The notes under the pieces were generated by a model. It saw only the letters and a list, made by a program, of their open reading frames with translations. It made no database searches and was not told the DNA's origin. A stretch of 64,000 bases of DNA from Semisulcospira habei (taxonomy: Eukaryota > Mollusca > Gastropoda > Semisulcospiridae), in assembly GCA_036245525.1 (NCBI GenBank), contig BTPG01000006.1:88836535-88900534 (forward strand), given 5' to 3'. The first letter of the stretch is position 1; each line of letters opens with the position of its first letter. Below, one piece after another: positions 12,121-22,828 of this stretch. The translations under genes were made by a program, and so were the position numbers.

Positions 12121-13493
12121 AAATGATTTTTCAGGGGGAGAATTTTCAGTTTATTATCCGTTGTTTGAGTTATGGTCTGAAAGAATAAGCTTCGCGGCTC
12201 TACGATGAAGAGAAATCAGCCTATTAAACTGGACCTTGCTTGTGCCATCCCACACCGTAGAAGCATAATCTATATGCGACCTGAACAGTTTTCGTGTTTT
12301 TACATCAGCTATATGGTTTAACTTTGATAAAACAAACAGTTTCTTTGATATTGTCTTACATATGTTACTAATATGGCATTGCCATTTAAACTGGTTATCT
12401 ACAGTAACACCGAGAAGACGATATTCCGCTACCTGAGTGGTAGATTTGCCTTGAAGGGACAACCTGAGTGAGAGAGAGCCGAGCGGGTGCTTTTGGCGGG
12501 TACTTACAACTATACATTCAGTCTTTGCAGGGTTTAAGATCATGGAATTGTTACTACACCAGCTGTAATGTGTTTTGTAGGCGCGTGTCAATTACAGACA
12601 AATCCTTATTGGGAGTGTGTATCGCAGCATCATCAGCGAACATATCGCATGCAACACTATCATCGCTAATTGTGAGTGGAAGGTCGTTAATGAACAAAAA
12701 TAATAAAAGAGGGCCTAAAATAGAGCCCTGGGACACGCCATGCGTGACTAAAGTTTTTGGAACATAAGGAAATTTTCTTTATATGTCATGGTTCACCATG
12801 TCAAAGGCTTTACGGAACTCTAAAAACAGTAGACCTGTTAGTTTGGAATCATTAATAGATGATAACCAGGTATCTGCTATTCCTATCAGGGCAGTGTGAC
12901 AGGAATGGTCCGGTCTGAAGCTTCCGACTGCAGTGAATGAATGAGATTTCGGTTTTCTAAGTATTCAGATAGATGCTTATGGATGTGGCGCTCAAAAGGC
13001 TTCGTCAAAACATGTAGTAGTGATATGGGGCGAAAGTTGTTGATTTTACTCAGATCTTTTGATTTTTGTAAGGGTATCACTTTTGCGTCTTTAAGTGCGT
13101 CCGGAAAAACAGTTTTGGTTCATACAGAGATTGCAAATATATGTAATACTTTCAACGATATATGGAAAAGATATCTTGAGTATTTTTTAGCTGATCTCAT
13201 CAGGCCCGGATGACTTTTTATTTTCCATCAAGGTAATTATTTTACCCACTTCGTGGACTGCTATAGGTGGTATCTAGAATGGTTCTATGTCCGTATTTGT
13301 CCGGTTACAGTGGTCTACTAGCGCGTTCGGAAAGACATACTCACATGAGCTATTTCATGTTGGGATTAACGATTCCGCTACAGAGGTGAAGTGGTCGTTA
13401 AACCTATTTGCAGTGAGGTGGGGTGGTATTTTTATTTGTATCTCTAGTTACTAAATTAATGACACGCCATACAGTGGAGGAGTCTTTGCTTTG

Positions 13494-13495
<2 letters not shown>
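12121..13495 (-). pseudogene. CR1/L2-like LINE relic, RT fragment
   Basis: Broken frames at 12154-12591, 12554-12736 and 12886-13080 (minus) cover most of the reverse transcriptase. Visible motifs are NNFRPISLL, the post-QGS sequence SILGPLLLFLFINDLP, the catalytic-type FADD inside CDMFADDAAIHT, and GVTVDNQFKWQCHI. The upstream limit is KDSSTVWRVINLVT (KDTASVWKALNVIT in the intact copy), exactly where the next GA tract begins. The downstream limit is at about 12125, so the C-terminus and 3' UTR are absent. It has its own FADD region, so it is a different copy from the relic to its left. Confidence 0.78.
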
Positions 13496-13722
<227 letters not shown>

Positions 13723-13931
13723 GATGATGATGATGAAACTTTATTTATCAACGGTAAAAAGTTTTGACAGAAACAAATCGTCATTTTACAAACTTGCCGT
13801 TGCTAACATCTACAAGATAAAATAGATTAAAAGATAATAATAATAATAAAGAATTATATTTACACATATTATTTCATGCAACAATAAATTTAAAAAAAAA
13901 ATGACACAAAATAATAACACTTAACATTCAT

Positions 13932-14044
<113 letters not shown>

Positions 14045-14119
14045 AACAATATAGATAAATGCATAATTATATTACATAAAAGCATTAACCATCAGGGTTT
14101 GTTTAAATGCCCAGTGTTG

Positions 14120-15892
14120 TTATGTTTGGCTCATCAGGTAATCGAAAAGTTTCGTTTTAAAGATTCCAAGTGAGGCTATAGTCTTCAAATGTGCAGGAAT
14201 AGTGTTCCATACAAACGGTCCAGAAAAGGATAAACTAGTTTTAAAGAGGTCAATTCTAGGCAGAGGTAGGGGTAAAGTATTGTTCCTTGAGGACCGTTCG
14301 CGTTCTTGCTGTGGCACAAATTTGGTGGTTAGATACTGCGGTGTCATGTTATTTAATATCTTGTGCATGAGGATGCATTTGTTGAAACTAAGTTGTTGAC
14401 GTAGGCCGAGAATGTTTAGATGTCTAAATTTGTCTGTGGTAGGAATGGGCCGCGTATCTATCATTTTGACAGCTCTTTTATATATAGAGTTTAACCTGTT
14501 CATGTGAACATCACTACAACCGTCCCACACTGTGGAGACATAATCAACGTGAGACTTGATATGGGCATGAAAAAACAGTTTACGAGTATGTGTATCCGTT
14601 ACTTGTCTAAGCTGGGACAACAGGAAAGTGTTTTTAGCAATGGTTTTACAGACTGTATTTATATGCGTCTCCCAACATAATTGTTCGTCAACGTGTATTC
14701 CCAAGAATTTACGCTCTGTGACTTGTTCTATCGGTTTAGCGTTCAGTTGTAAATGTAACGGCTGTGGTCGGCGTTGGTGTTTTTGTCGTGTAGTGATTAA
14801 AATACTCTTTGTTTTTCCTGGATGAAGAACCATATGATTCTCTCTACACCAGTCGGAAACCTCGCTGAGACTACTTTGTAAGCTAATGGTAATGTCAGCT
14901 GTTTTTTTACCTGAAACATGGAGGCTCGTATCGTCCGCAAACAGGTTGCAATTAACATCAGTGTTAGTAATATGCAAAGGCAAATCATTAATGAATATTA
15001 TAAATAGAAGAGGTCCCAAGATCGACCCCTGGGGGACACCGTAGTTAACTTGTCCTTGTTTAGAGTATTTTCCATGAGTATATACCTTTTGTTTTCTGTC
15101 TTTTAGGTATGATCTAAAAAATGCTATGGCAGTTTCACTTATATGGTATGCTGCTAGCTTTTTTAAGAGAATGTCATGGTCGACAAGATCAAATGCTTTT
15201 TGTAGGTCTAAGAAAACAGCTCCAGACATCAGGTTTTTATTTATTGATTCCAGCCAGCTGTCTACAATGTGTGCCAGTGCTGACTGACATGAGTGTTTCG
15301 GTCTAAAGCCGGACTGATGAATATTTATGAAATTACCCTTTTCTAGAAAATCGAGGAGGTGTTTTTGTATGTGTTTTTCAAGGGGCTTTGACAGGGCCGA
15401 CAAAAGTGAGATAGGACGGTAGTTATTGACATCTTCAAGATCTTTTGATTTAGGGATTGGAATTACCTTGGCCTCTTTGAAAATAGTTGGAAACGTGCTG
15501 CGTTTTATACAGAGGTTAAAGATATAAGTGAGTGCCTCTACCGTATATGGTAGTGACATTTTCAGAATTTTGTTGTCTATACCATCCATCCCGGTGGACT
15601 TTTTGTTCGGCATGCTAGAGATGAATTTGCCGACTTCAGCGACGGTAATATCAGAAATGATGAATGTCTGCAGCATATTTTTGGCCTCACAGTATTTTTC
15701 CAGTACACTAGGAACTTGGTACTCTGTGTTACTACTTGCAGCTGACTGAGCAAGTGTTTCAGCTGTCGATAGGAAGTGCTTATTTAATATATCAGCTGAC
15801 AAATGGGATGGTATTTCAGGGGCTGATTTACCCTTTGTTATAACGTTCAGGGCTTTCCACACCGATGCTGTATCTTTTTTGTCCCTAATCAT
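14120..15892 (-). CDS. LINE ORF2, reverse transcriptase part (frame-shifted)
   Basis: This 590-residue frame encodes the RT that would copy the element's RNA at a nicked chromosomal site. Recognisable blocks are MDGIDNKIL (about 102-110), NNYRPISLL (156-164), SGFRPKHSC (194-202), LDLQKAFDLVDH with the first catalytic Asp (228-239), VPQGSILGP (286-294), and [10 protein letters not shown] with the catalytic Asp pair (317-326). A thumb-like region and a conserved C-terminal block ([11 protein letters not shown], 500s) follow. The listed Met is not a natural start: the endonuclease frame continues into it if one A is removed from the A8 run (T8 at 15908-15915 on the plus strand). No RNase H domain follows. 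Without the slip, ORF2 would be about 970 residues, normal for CR1-like LINEs. Confidence 0.9.
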   Translation of the reverse strand: MIRDKKDTASVWKALNVITKGKSAPEIPSHLSADILNKHFLSTAETLAQSAASSNTEYQVPSVLEKYCEAKNMLQTFIISDITVAEVGKFISSMPNKKSTGMDGIDNKILKMSLPYTVEALTYIFNLCIKRSTFPTIFKEAKVIPIPKSKDLEDVNNYRPISLLSALSKPLEKHIQKHLLDFLEKGNFINIHQSGFRPKHSCQSALAHIVDSWLESINKNLMSGAVFLDLQKAFDLVDHDILLKKLAAYHISETAIAFFRSYLKDRKQKVYTHGKYSKQGQVNYGVPQGSILGPLLFIIFINDLPLHITNTDVNCNLFADDTSLHVSGKKTADITISLQSSLSEVSDWCRENHMVLHPGKTKSILITTRQKHQRRPQPLHLQLNAKPIEQVTERKFLGIHVDEQLCWETHINTVCKTIAKNTFLLSQLRQVTDTHTRKLFFHAHIKSHVDYVSTVWDGCSDVHMNRLNSIYKRAVKMIDTRPIPTTDKFRHLNILGLRQQLSFNKCILMHKILNNMTPQYLTTKFVPQQERERSSRNNTLPLPLPRIDLFKTSLSFSGPFVWNTIPAHLKTIASLGIFKTKLFDYLMSQT

Positions 15893-17051
15893 TTCCTGGA
15901 AGAACAGTTTTTTTTGACGCTCTCACTAAGTATTTAACACGATTTCGTTGTTTCTTATATTCATCAAACTGTTTTTCTTTCTTAAGTTTGTCTCTAAATG
16001 ACATGGCCTGTTTGACATCTACTGTTAACCAGGGTGGCAGGGTAGAGTGCTTAACTCGTTTTTCTCGTATGGGCGCATGCTTATTTAGGACTCCAAGGAA
16101 TAGATCCATCCAGTACGACAGGGCACTGTCAGGAGAAGTGTGGTTATACACGTCCCTGAAAGGAGTATTGCGCAGATCCCGCAGAAAGTCGCCGTTATTA
16201 AATGTTTTGAAAGAACGATATTTAATTGTTTTATGTCTCTTTTTGTTCTCTTTGTCTAGTTTCATGGAGACTGTGCAACATACTGGGTTATGGTCACTGA
16301 CAGCTAAGGAGGGAACATGTACATTTGATATTTTATCATCATTTGTCACATAAATATGATCAATCAGGGTTGAAGATGTACATGTGGTTCTAGTGGGGGT
16401 TTTAATTAACTGTTCTAAACCAAATAGTGCTGTTGTTGACGCCCATGCAGCATTGGACCCTTTAGATTTAGAAAGATCGATATTAAAATCGCCCAGAAGA
16501 ACAACGTCAGCTTTATTTTGATTTACGCTATCCATCATTGCTACGAAGTCATCATACCAGTCCCAGCTGGCTGCGGGATTTCTATAAATAAAGCCAATGA
16601 GGACGGGGGGTGATTTAGATGTCTTCACTTCTACCCACAAACTTTCCACTTGAGCTGACTCTAAGTCTTGTCGCCGTTTGACGTTACCAAGTATTGAATT
16701 ATGTATATATACAGCTAGTCCAGTGTGTTGTGGGATTGAGGCATCTCTGCGGAGTACTGAGAAATTTGGGACAGAAATGGAGTTATCCCTTATTGAACTT
16801 TTAAGCCTCGACTCGGACACACCAAAAATATGAAAATGTAAGGGCGTGTTTAGGAACACGGATAAATCGGGCACCTTGTTAACTAGATGGTATATGTTAA
16901 GATGGCCAATTCTCAGTTCGTCTGTTCGTTTCGGAACAGTATTTAGATTACGATTTTGCATGTCAATAAAAACACAAATGTAGCGAAAAATATAATACAA
17001 AATTAATATGGTCACAAAAAATAATCCAACAAAATAAAAAATAAAAATCAA
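15885..17051 (-). CDS. LINE ORF2, AP-like endonuclease part
   Basis: This 388-residue frame is an exonuclease/endonuclease/phosphatase-fold domain that nicks target DNA for reverse transcription. Expected residues are present: Asn in GHLNI (about 52), Glu in FGVSESRLK (80), Tyr in FIYRNP (156), Asp and Asn in LLGDFNID (188, 190), Asp in LIDHIYV (231), and the SDH triad (252-254). Residues 1-30 are purely hydrophobic and probably untranslated leader, so Met31 (MQNRNLNTVPKR) is the likelier start. A basic linker (KKEKQFDEYKKQRNRVKYL) joins it to the RT, and the frame stops eleven residues after an A8 run. An indel there, biological or from sequencing, separates the two halves. Confidence 0.9.
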   Translation of the reverse strand: MIFIFYFVGLFFVTILILYYIFRYICVFIDMQNRNLNTVPKRTDELRIGHLNIYHLVNKVPDLSVFLNTPLHFHIFGVSESRLKSSIRDNSISVPNFSVLRRDASIPQHTGLAVYIHNSILGNVKRRQDLESAQVESLWVEVKTSKSPPVLIGFIYRNPAASWDWYDDFVAMMDSVNQNKADVVLLGDFNIDLSKSKGSNAAWASTTALFGLEQLIKTPTRTTCTSSTLIDHIYVTNDDKISNVHVPSLAVSDHNPVCCTVSMKLDKENKKRHKTIKYRSFKTFNNGDFLRDLRNTPFRDVYNHTSPDSALSYWMDLFLGVLNKHAPIREKRVKHSTLPPWLTVDVKQAMSFRDKLKKEKQFDEYKKQRNRVKYLVRASKKTVLPGND

Positions 17052-17506
17052 CTAATATCAATATCTATAGAATGCTTTAAATAAGCTCAATAAAAAAAAT
17101 ACACGGCAAAGAAACACAATGTTTATCACGCGCTTAGTCTAAGTTCAGCAGAATGTTTACGGTTTTCTTGCTTGGTTATGTCAACAAAAAATAACAAAGT
17201 CAGCAACTATAAAAGAGAACAAATAAAAAATGACTTGTCAAGGAACTATGCACGTTCACCTGCGACAAAGTTCATAATACACAAAGCTAATTTGACGACT
17301 TAAAAATAAGAAGAAAGAAAAACAAACAAATTTAAAGTCTAAGAAAATGGTACAACTATAATATTTTAAAAAATCGCTAAGTGAAAAAAGTATATTTAAA
17401 TCGGGAATTGGTAATAGCAGATCGGAAATTACTGTCAATAATTGGTCCACAAAACGCGCACAGTGGGACTTTATCAAAGAATGTCGAAATGGCTATCACG
17501 CGTGTC
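17052..17506 (-). other. Spacer between LINE ORF1 and ORF2
   Basis: This AT-rich stretch has stops in all minus frames. Frames at 17256 and 17377 are short and lack motifs. How ORF2 would be translated cannot be read from the sequence. Confidence 0.6.
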
Positions 17507-20500
17507 CTAATTTCCGGCGCGTGGCCTGAACTTTTGAAGAAGCGAAAACAAGGCGGCACAGTCACTCTCACTAAGCTGCGGCACTCCAGGGGGTGGGGGC
17601 GGCGGGGGGTAGGGGAAAGTTGGGGGTTTGGGGTACGGGTAGGGGTACACAGGTCGACCGCCTGCCATGTAGGAAGGGGCGCCCATGAGTGCTGATGTGC
17701 GATCATAGCCGGGCTGCTGTGGCTTGTGTTCTGGAGCAGCCCCGGCCTTTGATCCACCGCCATAAGCAAACGGCGCTGGTGTACGGTCAGCATGGTTCGG
17801 ATCGTGCTGACTAGAGTCTTTTGCAAAAGCCTGCTCTTGGTGGAATCTGGGCGCCATTCTGAAGACTTTCGTCACAGCCTGCTCCTCGCGGAATCGGGGC
17901 GCCAAGCTTGAACTGGCTGCGTGCTGAGGGCGCTGACTGTGTTGAGGCCCTTGGTCTCGAAGGCCGGGATGCCCGTTTTTACCGCCATGCCCGGGTACAT
18001 TTAGCTGTCCGTGGCGGTGTGGGTTTTGGTGTCTAGCCTCAGTGGGGCGGGTTACGATGTTGGAGGTACGGCCAGAGTACGCCCGCTTGATGTTTACAGC
18101 GAGAGCACTGGTGCCCCGCTTGTTCGGATGGATGGCGTCTCTAAACCACCCGCTCTTTACCTCGCCGGTCCTTGTGTAGAACACTTGGTCGTTGTCAATA
18201 AAGTTTACCTTCAGCGAGTGGCACACCTCCCTGAGACAAAGGTTGGTGTCTGTGACGCATGGATCAGGCTGCTGACGTTCGTTGATCGTGGGCAGGATGG
18301 ATGAGATGAAGATTTCTGCCTTGGGGAAGACTCGTCTGGCAGCAGAAATCACATCCTTCCAGCCCTTCTTGCCGATGACGAACCCACGCTTACAGTCATT
18401 GATGCCGACATGCATGACGACTGTGGTGACTGCATTCGTGGGGTCGGCATCGTGAAGGTGCTGGAGGATGCCGGCTCTGTCGAGGCCTGACACTGACACG
18501 ACCTGCGCTTTGTCTGTGCCAGTGACAGACATCAGGTCTCCATGAAGGCCGCGTAGTATCGAATCGCCGAGTAGTAGCGTCTGGGTGCCGGGCTTTGGGT
18601 TTTGGAGTGCAGAAAGGTCGGTGGCTTTGTCGGTATCTGAAGATGGTCGGTTTGGTGCCGGCTCTTTGCGCTCGGGGGTTAGCGGAGATGCACGCGGGGG
18701 CTCAGAAGTTGTCGTTGAGGTTGGCGACTTTTCCAGCGCTTGCTTGGGCCGAGTGTTGGACGGGGGTGACGGGTTCTTCTTGCCGCTTTTCCTGTCGCTT
18801 TTCTGGCCATCCTTCTCCCCCTCCAGCTGGGTGATCCGCTCAAGCAGGTGTCTAATCTCCGTGTGCAGCGAATCCACCTCGATGTTGTACGAGTGGCGGA
18901 TCTCCCCAACGGCGGATCGGAGAGCCGATATCTCCGCCATCAGGCGCTCAACAGCCAGGGGGTCAGGGTTGAGTACTACCGGGCAGACTGTCTGGCACGC
19001 AGACTCAGTGGACACTGCAGCAACAGGAGCAGATGGATGAGTGCCAGCCCCGCCGGCGTCTGTTGTACTGGCAGCGGGAACACTGCTGTCATGGTCGCTG
19101 GTGGCGATGCTGGTACCAGTGCTGCCGGTGTTAAACGTATTGGCAGCACCAGCAATGTTGACGCTGTTGCTGATGGTGACGTTGGTGCTAGTGCTGCCCA
19201 CGTCAAAGGCATCGGCAGCACAAGCACTGTTGACGCTGTCGCTGATGGTGGTGCCAGTGCTGCCGATGTCAGACATATTGGCAGCACTAGCACTGTTGAC
19301 GCTGTCGCTGATGGTGGTGCCAGTGCTGCCGATCTCAGACGTATTGGCAGCACGAGCACTGTTGACGCTGTCGCTGATGGTGGTGCCAGTGCTGCCGACG
19401 TCAGACGTATTGGCAGCACTAGCACTGTTGTCGCGGTCGCTGATGGTGGTGCCAGTGCTGCCGATGTCAGAAGCATTGGCAGCACCAGTACTGTTGACGC
19501 TGTCGCTGATGGTGGTGCCAGTGCTGCCGATGTCAGACGTATTGACAGCACCAGCACTGTTGACGCTGTCGCGGATGGTGGTGCCAGTGTTGCCGATGTC
19601 AGACGTATCGGCAGCACCAGCACTGTTGACGCTGTCGCGGATGGTGGTGCCAGTGCTGCCGATGTCAGAAGTATCGGTAGCACAAGCACTGTTGACGCTG
19701 TCGCTGATGGTGGTGCCAGTGCTGCCGATGTCAGACGTATTGGCAGCACAAGCACTGTTGACGCTGTCGCTGATGGTGGTGCCAGTGCTGCCGAAGTCAG
19801 ACGTATTGGCAGCACAAGCACTGTTGACGCTGTCGCTGATGGTGGTGCCAGTGCTGCCGATGTCAGACGTATTGGCAGCAATAGCACTGTTGACGCTGTC
19901 GCTGATGGTGGTGCCAGTGCTGCCGATCTCAGACGTATTGGCAGCACTGTTGACGCTGTTGCTGATGGTGGTGCCAGTGCTGCCGATGTCAGACGTATTG
20001 GCAGCAATAGCACTGTTGACGCTGTCGCTGATGGTGGTGCCAGTGCTGCCGATGTCAGACGTATCGGCAGCACAAGCACTGTTGACGCTGTCGCTGATGG
20101 TGGTGCCAGTGCTGCCGATGTCAGACGTATTGGCAGCACTGTTGACGCTGTCGCTGATGGTGGTGCCAGTGCTGCCGATGTCAGACGTATTGGCAGCACC
20201 AGCACTGTTGACGCTGTCGCTGATGGTGGTGCCAGTGCTGCCGATGTCAGACGTATTGGCAGCACTGTTGACGCTGTCGCTGATGGTGGTGCCAGTGCTG
20301 CCGACGTCAGACGTATTGGCAGCATCAGCACTGTTGACGCTGTCGCTGATGATGGTGCCAGTGCTGCCGATGTCAGACGTATTGGCAGCAGTAGCACTGT
20401 TGACGCTGTCGCTGATGGTGGTGCCAGTGCTGCCGAAGTCAGACGTATTGGCAGCACAAGCACTGTTGACGCTGTCGCTGATTGTGGTGCCAGTGCTGCC

Positions 20501-20632
20501 GATGTCAGACGTATTGGCAGCAATAGCACTGTTGACGCTGTCGCTGATGGTGGTGCCAGTGCTGCCGATCTCAGACGTATTGAGAGAGAGAGAGAGAGAG
20601 AGAGGGTCGTGTTTACTTGTAGCACGTGCCAC
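17507..20632 (-). CDS. LINE ORF1 with tandem-repeat domain and SGNH esterase-like domain
   Basis: This is a 1041-residue open frame. Residues 1-20 (MARATSKHDPLSLSLSL) read through a TC tract and look accidental. About residues 15-520 are some 23 units of a 22- or 20-residue repeat (NTSDIGSTGTTISDSVNSA). A likely coiled coil follows (LMAEISALRSAVGEIRHSYN to ITQLEGEK), then a basic, Ser/Pro-rich linker. Next is an SGNH-hydrolase-like domain: LLLGDSILRG (block I Ser), VMHVGINDCKRG (Asn-containing block), FISSILPTI, and WFRDAIHPNKRG with the Asp-x-x-His pair. The C-terminus is Pro/Tyr-rich and ends SLLQKFRPRAGN. Esterase domains in ORF1 are known from CR1-like LINEs; their substrate is not settled. 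The repeat domain is not a usual part of such proteins, and the true start is unknown. Confidence 0.82.
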   Translation of the reverse strand: MARATSKHDPLSLSLSLNTSEIGSTGTTISDSVNSAIAANTSDIGSTGTTISDSVNSACAANTSDFGSTGTTISDSVNSATAANTSDIGSTGTIISDSVNSADAANTSDVGSTGTTISDSVNSAANTSDIGSTGTTISDSVNSAGAANTSDIGSTGTTISDSVNSAANTSDIGSTGTTISDSVNSACAADTSDIGSTGTTISDSVNSAIAANTSDIGSTGTTISNSVNSAANTSEIGSTGTTISDSVNSAIAANTSDIGSTGTTISDSVNSACAANTSDFGSTGTTISDSVNSACAANTSDIGSTGTTISDSVNSACATDTSDIGSTGTTIRDSVNSAGAADTSDIGNTGTTIRDSVNSAGAVNTSDIGSTGTTISDSVNSTGAANASDIGSTGTTISDRDNSASAANTSDVGSTGTTISDSVNSARAANTSEIGSTGTTISDSVNSASAANMSDIGSTGTTISDSVNSACAADAFDVGSTSTNVTISNSVNIAGAANTFNTGSTGTSIATSDHDSSVPAASTTDAGGAGTHPSAPVAAVSTESACQTVCPVVLNPDPLAVERLMAEISALRSAVGEIRHSYNIEVDSLHTEIRHLLERITQLEGEKDGQKSDRKSGKKNPSPPSNTRPKQALEKSPTSTTTSEPPRASPLTPERKEPAPNRPSSDTDKATDLSALQNPKPGTQTLLLGDSILRGLHGDLMSVTGTDKAQVVSVSGLDRAGILQHLHDADPTNAVTTVVMHVGINDCKRGFVIGKKGWKDVISAARRVFPKAEIFISSILPTINERQQPDPCVTDTNLCLREVCHSLKVNFIDNDQVFYTRTGEVKSGWFRDAIHPNKRGTSALAVNIKRAYSGRTSNIVTRPTEARHQNPHRHGQLNVPGHGGKNGHPGLRDQGPQHSQRPQHAASSSLAPRFREEQAVTKVFRMAPRFHQEQAFAKDSSQHDPNHADRTPAPFAYGGGSKAGAAPEHKPQQPGYDRTSALMGAPSYMAGGRPVYPYPYPKPPTFPYPPPPPPPGVPQLSESDCAALFSLLQKFRPRAGN
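19090..20580. repeat. 66/60-bp minisatellite array inside LINE ORF1
   Basis: The unit TGTTGACGCTGTCGCTGATG ... GCAGCACAAGCAC recurs about 23 times. Units are 66 bp, or 60 bp where a six-base AGCACN block is lost, so every length change keeps the reading frame. Units at the left end (about 19090-19240) are most diverged and those in the middle nearly identical, as expected if the array grows by internal duplication. Because units are multiples of three with few stop words, long frames are open on both strands. Confidence 0.95.
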
Positions 20633-20732
20633 AACGCAGTACGCAAAAAGTTATCGGGCTTCACTTTTGATATGTGCTGATTTGTCAACTTGTTTACTGC
20701 CCTATAGACGCAACAGACAGTTTTGAAAGCAC

Positions 20733-20838
20733 AGTACGCAAAGGCCATCGGCCCGAACTGAGTCGGCCGCGGTGGGCACGCGCACTGTCGTGCGCGAGTC
20801 CACCACGGTCGACTTCGGGCCGATGGCCCTTACGTACT
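20733..20838. repeat. Hairpin family F, long GC-rich palindrome
   Basis: AGTACGCAAAGGCCATCGGC and GCCGATGGCCCTTACGTACT form the outer stem. The inner stem is GGTGGGCACGCGCAC / GTGCGCGAGTCCACC around TGTC. Confidence 0.8.
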
Positions 20839-21626
20839 AGGAATGCGATGACGTCTGTGTAAAGATCACATGCACGTTGACCTCCGCCTTTTTCAATTGA
20901 CGTGTTTGCACCCACCGTTTTTGTTTGAATAGATATTTGAACAAATTTTTTTTAATCGCTGCGGACGAATTATATAAATAGAAATCTATTAGTACTAAAT
21001 GCGCTCTCCACTGGCTGGGGAACACAATTATATTTTCATGTTTTCACGGTCTGTACATGTGTGCGGCACGGAGGATAGGCTATAACGAATTTTAAAATAA
21101 ACAATGTGCTGCGTCACATCACAGATCTTTCAAAAGAGGCATCTGGACTATCTTATCTTCTAGAAAGCCACGACTATAAATGAGGCATCTCCAGATTTTA
21201 CTGGTATAACTCCTAGTACAGCGAGAGATGCATCCCTAAATACTATATGTGAGGTTTAAGCGGAAAAGGACATACACATTTCAAATTGCAGCTAACTTAG
21301 TAAATCGTCCTGTAATTACTTTGCCCAAAAAGCTAAAGATGTTAAAAACGCACTGATCAGGGTAGCTCAATATAGACAATATGAGCCAGAATACCTCTAA
21401 CCATTGAGGATTCCGAAAGGAAGATAAACTAAATATTGTCTCACCAAAAAATACACAATAAATACCCCACTGATAAATAACATTATCTCACTCAAATGTA
21501 CTGTCAACTCAACCAAAGTTGATTTTGTTGACATATTTTGACCAAAATTTGTGGTCGACCAAAAAGTGGTTTGCCTTTTTGCTCACGGTTCGTTTGACTT
21601 TCGTTGTCTGACAACATATAAGTGAA
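20839..21626. other. No recognisable feature
   Basis: This AT-rich stretch has several stops in every frame and nothing I can match elsewhere. Confidence 0.5.
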
Positions 21627-21866
21627 GAAGTACCCAACGGAGAAAGAAACACGCTTAGAAAAGACGGGTACAACACAATTTATTAATATTTCGGGTAAAT
21701 ACCCTTTGTCAAAATAGACAAACAAACAAACAGAGAGATTAGCCGCTACTTATCTTCATTGGCAATGAAGATAAGTAGCGGCTAATCTCTCTGTTTACCC
21801 GAAATATTAATAAATTGTGTTGTACCCGTCTTTTCTAAGCGTGTTTCTTTCTCCGTTGAGTACTTC
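21627..21866. repeat. Foldback element J, about 105-bp arms
   Basis: Arms running from GAAGTAC..AACGGAGAAAG to CCGCTACTTATCTTCATT are almost perfect reverse complements around a centre at 21762 (CTTCATTGGCAATGAAG). The left arm has an extra 27 bases (TACCCTTTGTCAAAATAGAC plus seven). Arm tips (GAAACACGCTTAGAAAAGAC) recur at 260, 29548, 41364 and 56885. Confidence 0.85.
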
Positions 21867-22025
21867 TTTGCATATTACACGCTTGGCAGTCACCTTTTTG
21901 GTCTGGATAACATATAAGTGAAACTGTGCCGTTGTCTGTGCTTGTAGCAAGAGTTCGGCTGAGCCACTTGCACTGGCAATTGGGCCTGAAGGAGGTACGG
22001 CCCAGTAAACATTTAGTAAGTCCAG

Positions 22026-22238
22026 TTAACCCATTTAGCCCAACGCCCTACAACAGGAGATGGATCGACCTTGTTAATTCAAGGGTAGTGCCAGATTAGC
22101 TTGGTGCCATCAGGCGCAAAGCTAATCTGGCACTTCCCTTGAATTATCATAGTCGATCCAACTCCTGCAACTGGTATGTAGTCGTTAGCTGGCGCCTCCA
22201 AAATTTGGGAAAAGTGCCCGTGAAGTTAAATGGGTTAA
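22026..22238. repeat. TTAA-C hairpin element, full length
   Basis: The element runs from TTAACCCATTTAGCCC to AAGTTAAATGGGTTAA. In this copy the two arms have changed independently (CCTTGTTAATTC against CTATGATAATTC), unlike the copies with paired changes. Confidence 0.85.
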
Positions 22239-22369
22239 GAGGAATGGATGGGCTAGTTTTGTGCCCAATTTGCTTTGGCAGTGACGGGGTTTATGCTGCA
22301 CTAAGTGTGAAGAATCAGAAGAAATGAAGTCAAAAGTGTACGAACTTTACTCATTCGGTATATTCATCC

Positions 22370-22590
22370 AGGCGCGGATCTGACCCCTCCCCCTTCGCCC
22401 TTCCCCCCCCCCCCCCCCCCCCATCCCCATAGCTTTTCCATATTTCAGCGGGTAATGAGAATGTGGAAGACGCTTGTCACGCTTCCTAGCGACCCCTATA
22501 CCCCCCCACCAGCCACCACCACTCCCCCCCCCCCCCCCCCGCCCGCCAACACCCCCCCCCCCAACCCTCCCCAAGGTTGTTTGAGTTTTC
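22370..22590. repeat. C-rich low-complexity DNA
   Basis: Repeated runs of C (22403-22422, 22516-22540, 22550-22562) make up much of this stretch. Proline- and glycine-rich frames across it are a by-product of composition. Confidence 0.85.
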
Positions 22591-22828
22591 GGCCACTGAG
22601 AAGAGAGGTGTGGCGCCTACCATCCCCCGCAGTGTTTGACTCTTCGGCCACTGGCAAGCAAGATGGTGAGGCCTTTTGTGACAGATTGAAGGTCCCAAGC
22701 CAAAAATTGGAACCCATCCAACCCCCTCTCCAGGTAACTGATCCACCCCTGCTATTGATGCGGGGCACCTTGGATGAGTTTAAAGCCCATTATTATCCTT
22801 CAACTGTTTATATTTCTCGATTACTTAC

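Noticed and set aside
15885..15964. Programmed frameshift between the endonuclease and RT frames
   Set aside because: CR1-like LINEs normally encode both in one ORF. The slip is in A8 and a second copy has a slip at a different A8, which points to random indels or sequencing error.
18848..20748. Long open frames on both strands across the minisatellite (610 and 561 codons plus, 590 codons minus)
   Set aside because: The repeat unit is a multiple of three and contains few stop words, so all phases stay open together. Only the 1041-residue minus frame continues into a recognisable domain.
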